Part shown: positions 7,637-15,223 of the stretch, piece after piece | Numbering within the stretch: the stretch's first letter is position 1 | How the letters are laid out: the number at the start of each line of letters is the position of its first letter | Assembly (NCBI GenBank): GCA_036652035.1 | Contig: JAVVWR010000055.1 | Coordinates: 1 to 20,569, forward strand | Direction of reading: 5' to 3' | Source of the DNA: JAEZVV01 sp036652035 | Lineage (GTDB): Bacteria; Pseudomonadota; Gammaproteobacteria; Burkholderiales; Burkholderiaceae_F | DNA length: 20,569 nucleotides | Made by a program: the position numbers and the translations under genes | Notes under the pieces: generated by a model | The model's input: only the letters and a program-made list of their open reading frames with translations | What the model was told of the DNA's origin: nothing | The model's database searches: none

Positions 7637-8230
7637 ATGCCCGGCTTCACGCGCGCCACGGCGCACCGCAATCACGGTTTCACTCTGATCGAATTGCTGG
7701 TGGTGATTGCCATCGCGACGATCCTGCTGGGGATCGGCGTGCCCAACCTGCAGTCCTTCCTGATCAAGCATCGCTTGAGCACCCAGGCCAACGATCTGCA
7801 CACAGCATTGCAGTTCGCTCGCAGCGAGGCGTTACGGCGCAATGCGCCGGTCACGTTGCGGCGCGTCGGAGCCACTGGCACGGGAAACTGGAGCGCGGGC
7901 TGGACACTCTTTTCAGACGCCAACGGCAATGGCGTCATCGACAGCTCCGACGTGGTCTTGCGTGAAAGCCCCGCTCTGCCCGCTCCGCTCACGCTTTACT
8001 CGAGCGACAAGCTCGCGTCCTCGCTCACCTTCGACGGCCGCGGTCGCGCCGCGAGCGGTGGCGGCAGCTTTGTCCTGTGCCACGGTGACGATCTCGCCAT
8101 CGACGGCCAGTCGCGTTCGCGCGCGGTGCTGATCAACGCCGCGGGCCGCATCCGACTCGGCACCGACGCCAACCAGGACGGCGTGATCGAGACCGACACT
8201 GGCGCCGTCAGCAGCTGCACCCAGCCATGA
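7637..8230 (+). CDS. fimT: GspH/FimT-type minor pseudopilin, operon 2 copy
   Basis: 197-residue paralogue of the gene at 577. The leader PGFTRATAHRNHG precedes FTLIELLVVIAIATILLGIG (Gly -1, Glu +5). The GspH-like domain has GWTLFSDANGNG, continuing into an EF-hand-like loop DANGNGVIDSSD (94-105) whose Asp/Asn positions 1, 3, 5, 9 and 12 are filled. Two late cysteines (VLCHGD and SSCTQP) match those of copy 1. I chose ATG 7637 because GGAG lies 10 bases upstream; the frame is open further upstream but without a plausible site. The stop overlaps pilV by ATGA. It is expected to start assembly of the second tip complex. Confidence 0.9.
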   Translation: MPGFTRATAHRNHGFTLIELLVVIAIATILLGIGVPNLQSFLIKHRLSTQANDLHTALQFARSEALRRNAPVTLRRVGATGTGNWSAGWTLFSDANGNGVIDSSDVVLRESPALPAPLTLYSSDKLASSLTFDGRGRAASGGGSFVLCHGDDLAIDGQSRSRAVLINAAGRIRLGTDANQDGVIETDTGAVSSCTQP

Positions 8231-8694
8231 GCGAATCGAGCCCCCGTCCCATGAATCGCCGTCGCCATGCCCTCCACCGCCAACGCGGTCTGAGCCTGGT
8301 CGAAATCCTGGTCGCCGTGGTGATCCTGTCGATCGGCCTGCTTGGTCTGGCGGGCCTGCAAGCCAATTCCATGCGAGCCAGCCAGGGCTCGCTCTACCGC
8401 GCCCAAGCCGCCACGCTGGTGGCGGATCTCGCCGAACGCATGCGTACCAACCTGGGTGACGCCCGCAACTACCAACACGCACTCGGCGCCGCGCCGCCCG
8501 CCGGCACCCACGTGCGCGCGGCCGACCTGGCCGATTGGCTCGCCCGCGTGGCCGCCTTGCCGGCCGGCCGGGGCGCGGTCAGCGTCAACCCCAGCAACAC
8601 GCTCGTCACCATCACCGTTGAGTGGGATGACTCCCGTGCCGGCGGCCCGGTCAACGCCCGCCACACCACCGAGACCCGGCTGTGGAACAACTGA
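8227..8694 (+). CDS. pilV: Type IV pilus minor pilin PilV, operon 2 copy
   Basis: 155 residues. The leader ends LHRQRG before LSLVEILVAVVILSIGLLGL (Glu +5), then LAGLQANSMRASQGSLYRAQ and ADLAERMRTN, nearly the same as copy 1. ATG 8227 overlaps the fimT stop as ATGA, as in operon 1; an internal ATG at 8251 would give a shorter leader. The C terminus ends TRLWNN where copy 1 ends ARIWNDNR, and the pilW start codon is nested at the same Trp codon. Its role should equal that of copy 1, as a bridge within the minor-pilin complex. Confidence 0.9.
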   Translation: MSESSPRPMNRRRHALHRQRGLSLVEILVAVVILSIGLLGLAGLQANSMRASQGSLYRAQAATLVADLAERMRTNLGDARNYQHALGAAPPAGTHVRAADLADWLARVAALPAGRGAVSVNPSNTLVTITVEWDDSRAGGPVNARHTTETRLWNN

Positions 8695-9740
8695 AATTCA
8701 AGTGCGCGCGACAGCGCGGGGTGTCCCTGGTCGAGCTGATGATCAGCATGACGCTCGGGCTGATCATCCTGTCGGCTCTGGTTTATGTGTACACCAGCTC
8801 GCGCAGCGCCTACCGCATCAACGAAAACCTGGCCCGGGTGCAGGAATCGGGCCGCTTTGCGCTCGAGTACCTGAGCCAGGATCTGCGCATGAGCAGCTAT
8901 GCCGGTTGCCGCTCGCGCAACCTCGCCGCCGACAAGGACACGCTGTTCAACATCACTGCCAACCCGGCGGCCGCTTTCGATGGCAGCAACGGCATTGAAG
9001 GCTTTGAGAACGGCACGGGCTGGACCAACCCCGGCACCGTGGCGCGCAGCGCGGGCGATGTCATGACGGTGCGGCGCGCCTCGAGCCTGGCGATCCCGCT
9101 CACGGCCAATGCCGATTTCGACACCCGCACACTGAGCATGCTCAACAACTCGCTCGGCCTTGGTCGCAACGATCTGGTGCTGCTCGCCAACTGCGAACGC
9201 GCCATGCTGTTTCGCGTCACCAACAACCCGCCCGCCACCGCGCCCGGCAAGCACCCCACCACACTCGCGTTTGGCAGCGCCGGCAACCTCGCCGCGCTCA
9301 ACGTTCCGCCTTTCAACCAGGCCTCGCGCGCCGAAGTGCTGCGCTTTGGCACCTATTCGTTTTTTGTCGGCCGCGGCCCCAACGGCGAAAGCGCTCTCTA
9401 CCGCACCGATGGCAGCGTGGCCGAGGCGATCGTCGACGGCGTGATCGACATGGAACTGCAATTCGCGCTCGACGATTCGATCCCGGCCGACGGCGTGGCC
9501 GACCGCTATCTGCCGGCCAGTGCGATCAAGACCACGGCACCGAACGAATGGAGCAAGGCGATCGGCGTGAGAGTGAGCCTGCTGGTCGCCAGCGGCGACG
9601 ACGGCCTCGCCGCCAACCCCATGAGCTACGTCTTGCGCGACCTCGATGGCGATGGCGAGCCTGACACCGAGACCGCCCCCGACCGCCGCCTCTACCAGGT
9701 CTTCACCACCACCATCGCCCTGCGCAACCGAGTTCTCTGA
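8682..9740 (+). CDS. pilW: Type IV pilus assembly minor pilin PilW, operon 2 copy (GTG start)
   Basis: 352 residues. The leader EQLKFKCARQRG is cut before VSLVELMISMTLGLIILSAL (Glu +5). NENLARVQESGRFALEYLSQ and LRMSSYAGCRSR match the PilW family and copy 1 closely, as does a C-terminal Asp-rich loop DLDGDGEPD (320-328). The start is GTG 8682, formed by the last base of a Leu codon and TG of the Trp codon in pilV; operon 1 has ATG at the homologous position, which supports this start over internal Met codons that lie inside the membrane helix. It overlaps pilV by 13 bases and precedes pilX by 7. Confidence 0.9.
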   Translation: MEQLKFKCARQRGVSLVELMISMTLGLIILSALVYVYTSSRSAYRINENLARVQESGRFALEYLSQDLRMSSYAGCRSRNLAADKDTLFNITANPAAAFDGSNGIEGFENGTGWTNPGTVARSAGDVMTVRRASSLAIPLTANADFDTRTLSMLNNSLGLGRNDLVLLANCERAMLFRVTNNPPATAPGKHPTTLAFGSAGNLAALNVPPFNQASRAEVLRFGTYSFFVGRGPNGESALYRTDGSVAEAIVDGVIDMELQFALDDSIPADGVADRYLPASAIKTTAPNEWSKAIGVRVSLLVASGDDGLAANPMSYVLRDLDGDGEPDTETAPDRRLYQVFTTTIALRNRVL

Positions 9741-9747
9741 GGCCCCG

Positions 9748-10278
9748 ATGAAACCCCTGTTCCCTCCGCGCGCAGCACGCCGCCAAACGGGTGCCGCTCT
9801 GGTCGTCGGTCTGATCCTGTTGGTGGTGCTCACGCTGCTCGGGGTCTCGGCCTACCTGATCGCCAGCCAGCAAGAACGCATGGCCGGCAATACGCGCGAC
9901 CGCATCCGCGCCTTCGAAGCCGCCGAAACCGCTCTGCGCGACTGCGAATCGGTCCTGGCCCGCACCGGCGGCCTGCCCGCCTTTGACGACCACGGCGGCA
10001 TGTACACCGCCCCCGACGTCGACCAGCCACAGTTCTTCGAGACCGTCGACTGGAGCAACGACGCCGCGGTGCGCGTTCTGGCCAAGCCGCTCGCCGACGT
10101 CGCACGCCAACCGCGCTGCATCGTCGAGCGCGTGATCGACATCGAAGTCCGCCCCGATGGCGGCGCCGTCAGCGGCCCGCAGGCGATGGAACTCGCCACC
10201 GTCTACCGCACCACCGCCACCGGCTACGGCGTCCAACTCTCGAGCCAGGCGCAGGTGCAATCCACCTACCGTCGCTGA
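9748..10278 (+). CDS. pilX: Type IV pilus minor pilin PilX, operon 2 copy
   Basis: 176 residues. ARRQTG precedes AALVVGLILLVVLTLLGVSA, then ASQQERMAGNTRDRIRAFEA and AETALRDCES, the PilX N-terminal pattern. As in copy 1, +5 is Val, not Glu, consistent with a GspK-like tip subunit. Two cysteines (RDCES and PRCIVER) are conserved between copies. ATG 9748 has GAGG five bases upstream, overlapping the pilW stop region. The C terminus (SQAQVQSTYRR) parallels copy 1 (TATVQSTLRR). Unlike in operon 1, 42 bases separate it from pilY1. Confidence 0.88.
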   Translation: MKPLFPPRAARRQTGAALVVGLILLVVLTLLGVSAYLIASQQERMAGNTRDRIRAFEAAETALRDCESVLARTGGLPAFDDHGGMYTAPDVDQPQFFETVDWSNDAAVRVLAKPLADVARQPRCIVERVIDIEVRPDGGAVSGPQAMELATVYRTTATGYGVQLSSQAQVQSTYRR

Positions 10279-10307
10279 CCCGTCGTGAATCCACAAGAAC
10301 AAGCTGC

Positions 10308-10312
10308 AGGAA
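10308..10312 (+). promoter_or_regulatory. Ribosome binding site of pilY1 (operon 2)
   Basis: AGGAA eight bases before ATG 10321 decides the start of pilY1. An in-frame GTG at 10285 has no such site and would put 12 polar residues in front of the signal peptide. Confidence 0.6.
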
Positions 10313-10320
10313 CGCGCCCC

Positions 10321-13300
10321 ATGAAGTCCCGCCCCCCCGCTCGCCCCTGGCCACACGCGGCTCTGACCGCGGCTGCCCTCGCTGCCCTTGCTGTCCTCGC
10401 TACCGCTCTGACCGCGGGCAATGCCGCCGCGTTCACCATCGCCGACACCCCGCCGTTTCTGCCAACGCCGATGCCGCCCAATATCGCGGTCACGCTCGAC
10501 GATTCGGGCTCGATGCGCTGGGCCTACGCGCCCGACAATGTGTGCGTGACCGACAGCGATGACCGCAATCCGTCGTGGATCAGCCGGCGCGTGAAGTCGT
10601 CCACCTTCAACCCGATCTACTACGACCCGAACACGATCTATACCCCACCACCGCAGGCCAACGGCACGCCGCTGTCGACCCGCTTCGAGAGGGCCTGGGT
10701 CAATGGCTACAACACCTCTCGCGGCTCGCGCGATCTCAGCGACAACTACAAGGTCACCTGGTCGTACAACTCGGCCAACACCGAAAGCAACATGGAGTAC
10801 CCGAGCACCTCCAGCTCCCGCGGCTGCCAGGCGAGCGAGTACTGGGCGCAGAACCCGACCGCCGACTTCCGCGGCGATGAAACCAGCGGCGTTCCCGCCT
10901 ACTACTACGTCTACGACCCGGTCGGCACCCCGTGCCGCGCGTCCAAGGGCAATGACAGCTGCTACAAGCTCGTGACCGTCAGCAGCCGCTCCGGCCCCGG
11001 CACCCGAGACATCAATGGCGACGGCCGGATCGACGCGGCCGACCAGGACGAGCGCCAGAATTTTGCCAACTGGTATTCCTTCTATCGAACCCGCAACCTG
11101 CTCACCATCGGCGCGGCGGCGAGCGCCTTCCAGAATCTGCCCGAGGACGCCCGAGTGGCCTGGCGCACGCTCAACAACTGCACCTCGTTTTCGAGCTGTA
11201 ACAGCATCCGCAACGGGATCCGGCGCTGGGTTGGCTCGCCCGGCGACGCCGGCAACACCGAGCATCGCGACAACTTCTACCGCTGGCTGATGCGCCTGCC
11301 GGCCAGCGGCGGCACGCCGCTGCGCCAGGCCGCGGGTCAGGTCGGCGAGTACTTCAAGAGCACCAGCCACGATGGCCCTTACGGCATCGACCCCAATCAA
11401 TCCGATACCCAGCGCGGCACGCAATACGCCTGCCGCCCCAACTTCCACATCCTGATGACCGACGGGATCTGGAACGGCAACGCCGGCACCTGCAGTGGCA
11501 GCAACTGCGGCGAGCAGGACAACAGCAGCAGCACCCTGCCTGACGGCCGGCGCTTCAACCCCAACACGCCCGACACGCAGGTCTACAGCAGCAGCTACGG
11601 CAACAACCTGTCCGACGTGGTCTTCCACTACTGGAAAACCGACCTGCGCACCGACCTCGACAACCTGCTGATTCCCTACTACCGCGATCGCAGCGGCACC
11701 GAGGACTTCAAGTACTGGAACCCGAAGAACGACCCCGCGACCTGGCAGCATCTGGTGACCTTCACGGTCGGCCTGGGCTTGCGCGACACGCTCAACCTGT
11801 CCGGTCTCGAATGGGAAGGCGACACCCACGAAGGTCGCGGCTATGCGAATCTCCGCAGCGGCGCCAAACCCTGGCCGCAGACTGGATCGGACCGCTCACC
11901 CGGCAATGTCTATGACCTTTGGCACGCCGCGATCAACAGCCGCGGCCAGGCCTTTGCCGCCGAGAACCCGGAGGAGCTGACCAAGGCCTTGCAGGCCGCG
12001 CTCAACCGGATCGGCGAGAGCCAGAGCTCGGCCGCAGCACTGACCGCCAACTCGACCCAGATCGGCGCCGATTCGCTGGTGTTCCAGGCCCGCTTCAACA
12101 CCGCTGACTGGACCGGCTCGATGACCGCTTTCAACCTCGAGACCGACGGTTCCAAGGGCAAGGCCAAGTGGGACACGGGCGAACCCAACAAGATCCCGCG
12201 CCACGACCTGCGCAAGATTTACACCTGGGGCGGAGCCAACAAGGGAATCGAGTTCAAGAAGACCGAACTGGCCAACGCCGGGCTGTGGGGTTTGATCGAC
12301 AACGACGATCTGCTTGCCTACCTGCGCGGCGACGCGAGCCGTGAGGAAGGCAAGGGCGGCGGATTCCGCGCCCGCAGCGCGCGAGTGGGCGACATCATCA
12401 ACTCCGATCCCGCCTTTGTCGGCCGGCAGAACTATGGCTACACCTCCTTGCCTGAAGGCAGGGACATGGCAAGCCGCTACGACGTCTTCGTCGCCAACAA
12501 GGCCAAGCGGGCGAACACCGTCTACGTCGGCGCCAACAACGGCATGCTGCATGCCTTTGACGCCGCCACCGGGGTCGAGAAGTTCGCCTATGTGCCGCAG
12601 GCTTTGCTGGGCGAGCTCGCTCAGCTGGCCGACCTCAAGTACGCGCACCGCTACTTCGTCGACGGCTCGCCCTCGGCATGGGACGCCTACTTCAAGCCTG
12701 CCAAGGCCTGGAAGACCGTGCTGATGGGAACCACCGGCGCCGGCGGCAAGTCGGTGTTCGCGCTCGACGTGACCGACCCCGACCAGTTCGGTCGCGCCAG
12801 CGTGCTGTGGGAGATCAACGACACGTCGGGCGAGCCTTACAAGAACGACCTCGGCCGCACCCTGGGCCAGGCCGTGGTGGCCCGCCTCAACAATGGCGAC
12901 TGGGCGGCGATCTTTGGCAACGGTTACGGCAGCGTCAACCAGCGCGGCGTGCTGTATGTGGTCAACCTCAGCACCGGCGCCCTGATCCGCAAGTTCGACA
13001 CCGGCGCGGGCAGCGCGGCCGCTCCCAACGGCCTGGGCACGCCCACCCTCTACGACACCAACGGCGACGACATCTACGACACCGTCTACGCGCCCGACCT
13101 GCTCGGCAATGTGTGGAAGTTCGATTTCGCCAATGCGAGCGCCGACCACTGGAAAATCGCTCTCACCGGCCAACCGCTCTTTACCGCGACCAGCCCGAGC
13201 ACGCGCAATCCGGCGCAGCCGATCCAGGCGCGAATCGAACTGGCCCGCCCGCCGCAGGGCGTGCCAGGCGTTCTGCTGCTGTTTGGCACCGGCCGCTTCT

Positions 13301-13881
13301 TCGCCACGGAAGACAAGGACATTCCCCCCATCCAGAGCTTCTATGCCGTGCTCGACAACAACCGCAGTGCCGCGACCCGCAGCGAACTGCAGCAGCAAGT
13401 GATCTCGACCGAGCGGATTTCTCTGCGTGGGGTGATGACCGACGTGCGCAAGCTCAGCCAGAACCGCATCGACTGGGCTCGCCAACGCGGCTGGACCATG
13501 AACCTGCCGACGCCCGGCGAACGCGTGATCGGCCAGGCGGCGGTGCGTGGCGGACGCGTGATCTTCAGCACGCTGATCGCTTCGGATGATCCGTGCGCGT
13601 TTGGCGGCTCGGGCTGGCTGATGGAGGTCGACGCCAAGACCGGCGCCCAACTGCCTTACGCCGTGTTCGACACCAATGGCGACAAGCTGGTCGACGACAA
13701 CGACCAGATGATCGCGGGGGTACCGATCTCGGTCGGCATCGTCAAGCAGCCGCTGGTGCTCGACGGCGCCAGCACCGCGAGCAAACTCATGAGCGGCACC
13801 AGCGGCGAAATCCAGCTCGAACGCAATCGCAGCTTCAGCGAAGGCCTGGGGCGCGACTCCTGGAAGGAACTCAATCGATGA
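10321..13881 (+). CDS. pilY1: PilY1 pilus-tip adhesin/assembly protein, operon 2 copy
   Basis: 1186-residue paralogue of the protein at 3236. An Ala-rich signal peptide (residues 1-37, cut near GNAAA/FTI) is followed by the vWA-like region with DDSGS (60-64), SGGTPL with Thr332 and MTDG with Asp381. The propeller half carries NTVYVGANNGMLHAF, TGAGGKSVFALDVTDP, the calcium loop DTNGDDIYD (912-920) with LLGNVWKFDF, and a late loop DTNGDKLVDDND (1117-1128). An extra EF-hand/dockerin-like loop DINGDGRIDAAD (230-241) is inserted just before DERQNFANWYSFYRTR; copy 1 lacks it. Two RGD tripeptides (184-186 and 669-671) are also absent from copy 1. It lacks the Cys-bearing stretch of copy 1. The stop overlaps pilE by ATGA. 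Probably an alternative tip adhesin or sensor with different binding properties. Confidence 0.95.
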   Translation: MKSRPPARPWPHAALTAAALAALAVLATALTAGNAAAFTIADTPPFLPTPMPPNIAVTLDDSGSMRWAYAPDNVCVTDSDDRNPSWISRRVKSSTFNPIYYDPNTIYTPPPQANGTPLSTRFERAWVNGYNTSRGSRDLSDNYKVTWSYNSANTESNMEYPSTSSSRGCQASEYWAQNPTADFRGDETSGVPAYYYVYDPVGTPCRASKGNDSCYKLVTVSSRSGPGTRDINGDGRIDAADQDERQNFANWYSFYRTRNLLTIGAAASAFQNLPEDARVAWRTLNNCTSFSSCNSIRNGIRRWVGSPGDAGNTEHRDNFYRWLMRLPASGGTPLRQAAGQVGEYFKSTSHDGPYGIDPNQSDTQRGTQYACRPNFHILMTDGIWNGNAGTCSGSNCGEQDNSSSTLPDGRRFNPNTPDTQVYSSSYGNNLSDVVFHYWKTDLRTDLDNLLIPYYRDRSGTEDFKYWNPKNDPATWQHLVTFTVGLGLRDTLNLSGLEWEGDTHEGRGYANLRSGAKPWPQTGSDRSPGNVYDLWHAAINSRGQAFAAENPEELTKALQAALNRIGESQSSAAALTANSTQIGADSLVFQARFNTADWTGSMTAFNLETDGSKGKAKWDTGEPNKIPRHDLRKIYTWGGANKGIEFKKTELANAGLWGLIDNDDLLAYLRGDASREEGKGGGFRARSARVGDIINSDPAFVGRQNYGYTSLPEGRDMASRYDVFVANKAKRANTVYVGANNGMLHAFDAATGVEKFAYVPQALLGELAQLADLKYAHRYFVDGSPSAWDAYFKPAKAWKTVLMGTTGAGGKSVFALDVTDPDQFGRASVLWEINDTSGEPYKNDLGRTLGQAVVARLNNGDWAAIFGNGYGSVNQRGVLYVVNLSTGALIRKFDTGAGSAAAPNGLGTPTLYDTNGDDIYDTVYAPDLLGNVWKFDFANASADHWKIALTGQPLFTATSPSTRNPAQPIQARIELARPPQGVPGVLLLFGTGRFFATEDKDIPPIQSFYAVLDNNRSAATRSELQQQVISTERISLRGVMTDVRKLSQNRIDWARQRGWTMNLPTPGERVIGQAAVRGGRVIFSTLIASDDPCAFGGSGWLMEVDAKTGAQLPYAVFDTNGDKLVDDNDQMIAGVPISVGIVKQPLVLDGASTASKLMSGTSGEIQLERNRSFSEGLGRDSWKELNR

Positions 13882-14372
13882 CACCTCGCTCCCGCCCAAC
13901 TGCCGCCGGCTTCACCCTGATCGAACTGATGGTGACACTCGTGATCGTGGGCATTCTGGCCGCGATCGCCATCCCCAACTACTCGGCCTATGTGGCGCGC
14001 GGCAAGCGCGCCGCGGCCAAGACCGAACTGATGAACACCGCGCAGGCGCTCGAGCGCAACTACACCACCAACGGTTGCTACAACTTCACCTCGGTGGCGA
14101 ACTGCCAGGCGCAGTCCGGAACGGCGTTCGCTTTGCCCCACACGGTCGCACCCAGCGAGGGGCGGGCGAGCCACTCGATCACGGCGGATTACTCGGCAAG
14201 CAGCAATGGGCAGGCCTTCACCGTGAGCGCCACGCCGTGCGGCAGCGGCAGCGCCTGCCCGGCGGGCTCCGACCCTTACACCGACACCGAGTGCGGCACG
14301 CTGTTGCTCGCCAACACCGGCGCACGGGCCATCAGCGGCACCGGCACCGTGGCCCACTGCTGGCAGCGCTGA
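13878..14372 (+). CDS. pilE: PilE-type type IV pilin, last gene of operon 2
   Basis: 164-residue class IVa prepilin. The leader ends PTAAG before FTLIELMVTLVIVGILAAIA, then IPNYSAYVARGKRAAAKTEL. LERNYTTNGCYNF and the C terminus VAHCWQR match copy 1 closely, while the middle of the globular domain differs in length and sequence. Cysteine spacing is similar (GCYN, NCQA, TPCG, ACPAG, ECGT, HCWQR). ATG 13878 overlaps the pilY1 stop as ATGA, with GGAAGGA about 10 bases upstream; in operon 1 the two genes abut without overlap. No clear terminator is visible in the 25 bases before the convergent truC. Confidence 0.92.
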   Translation: MTPRSRPTAAGFTLIELMVTLVIVGILAAIAIPNYSAYVARGKRAAAKTELMNTAQALERNYTTNGCYNFTSVANCQAQSGTAFALPHTVAPSEGRASHSITADYSASSNGQAFTVSATPCGSGSACPAGSDPYTDTECGTLLLANTGARAISGTGTVAHCWQR

Positions 14373-14397
14373 CCCCCGCTCACCGGGCCGCCTTTTC

Positions 14398-15156
14398 TCA
14401 CTCCGCGCCTGGCGGCTCACGCCAGGGCGCGGCCAGAGCGGCCGCGGCCGCACCCTGCCATTGGAAGGCGGCGAGCAGATCCGCGAAGCCGTCGCCAGGG
14501 GCGCAGCGAAGATCGAGCTCAACCCCGCTCGCCGGATGCGCGAAACGCAATCGGGCCGCTGCGAGCAGCAAGCGCGCCACGCCGAATTCGGCCGCGATCA
14601 TCCGGTTATGCCGCCCGACGCCGTACGTGGCGTCGCCAACGATGGGGTGAGCGATGTGCTTCATGTGCCGGCGCAACTGGTGGCGGCGGCCGGTCTCGGG
14701 TTCGAGCACGACCAGCGCGTAGCGACTGCTGGGGTAGCGGTCCACCGCCACCGGCACCTCGATCGTGGCAACACGAGCCAGCCAAGTCCGCGCCGGCTGC
14801 GCCGCTTTCTCGGGAGCACGCAAATACGGGTCGAGGGGCGGCGCCAGGGCGTGGTCGATCAGCAGATCTTGCGGTGAGTGACCGCGCACAACCGCCAGGT
14901 AGCGCTTGTCGACCACCCGACTGGCGAACTGCTCGCCCAATCGAGCCGCCATGCCCGGATCGAAGCAGAACACCAGCAGGCCGGAGGTGCCCTTGTCGAG
15001 GCGGTGGACCGGGATCACGCGGCGGCCGATCTGATCGCGCAGCAACTGCACCGCGAAGCGGGTTTCGTGACGGTCGATCTCGGAACGGTGAACCAGCAGG
15101 CCGGCCGGTTTGTCGATCACGACCAGATGATCGTCCTGATAAATGATGGAAAGCAT
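14398..15156 (-). CDS. truC: tRNA pseudouridine(65) synthase TruC
   Basis: 252-residue RluA-family pseudouridine synthase that should isomerise U65 in the T-stem of tRNA in the cytoplasm. The match to E. coli TruC is strong from the first residue: MLSIIYQDDHLVVIDKPAG, LLVHRSEIDRHETR, then HRLDKGTSG with the catalytic Asp54 at the same position. RYALVVLEPETGRRHQLRRH and KHIAHPIVGD follow. The frame is open upstream to 15237, but ATG 15156 gives the family's normal N terminus. The C-terminal tail is Ala-rich and variable. It converges on pilE of operon 2 (25-base gap) and is divergent from nikR. Confidence 0.93.
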   Translation of the reverse strand: MLSIIYQDDHLVVIDKPAGLLVHRSEIDRHETRFAVQLLRDQIGRRVIPVHRLDKGTSGLLVFCFDPGMAARLGEQFASRVVDKRYLAVVRGHSPQDLLIDHALAPPLDPYLRAPEKAAQPARTWLARVATIEVPVAVDRYPSSRYALVVLEPETGRRHQLRRHMKHIAHPIVGDATYGVGRHNRMIAAEFGVARLLLAAARLRFAHPASGVELDLRCAPGDGFADLLAAFQWQGAAAAALAAPWREPPGAE

Positions 15157-15162
15157 GGGCGA

Positions 15163-15194
15163 ATCATCGCAGGCGAGCGGCGCGCAGCGATAAT
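15163..15194. promoter_or_regulatory. Candidate NikR operator (dyad with 16-base spacer)
   Basis: ATCATCGC (15163-15170) and GCGATAAT (15187-15194) are reverse complements at 7 of 8 positions, separated by 16 bases. The E. coli NikR operator is likewise a dyad of short arms with a 16-base spacer, though with different arm sequence (GTATGA/TCATAC). It lies between the truC and nikR starts, about 30 bases before the nikR ATG, and so is well placed for autoregulation. This is an inference from geometry only. Confidence 0.4.
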
Positions 15195-15223
15195 CCAGGC
15201 CTTGACTGCCGGAGTATTGCGAG

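Larger units (their letters stand above)
577..14372 (+). repeat. Tandem pair of paralogous minor-pilin operons
   Basis: Unit 1 (577-7393) and unit 2 (7637-14372) each encode FimT, PilV, PilW, PilX, PilY1 and PilE in the same order and at almost the same lengths (206/197, 150/155, 354/352, 177/176, 1217/1186 and 167/164 residues). fimT-pilV overlap by ATGA and pilV-pilW overlap by 13-19 bases in both. Protein similarity is obvious along every pair but DNA identity is confined to short tracts, so the duplication, or the acquisition of a second locus, is not recent. Confidence 0.9.

Noticed and set aside
9703..13899. Long minus-strand open frames opposite the second pilX/pilY1
   Set aside because: Same explanation as for the first copy; similar low-complexity composition and no recognisable domain.
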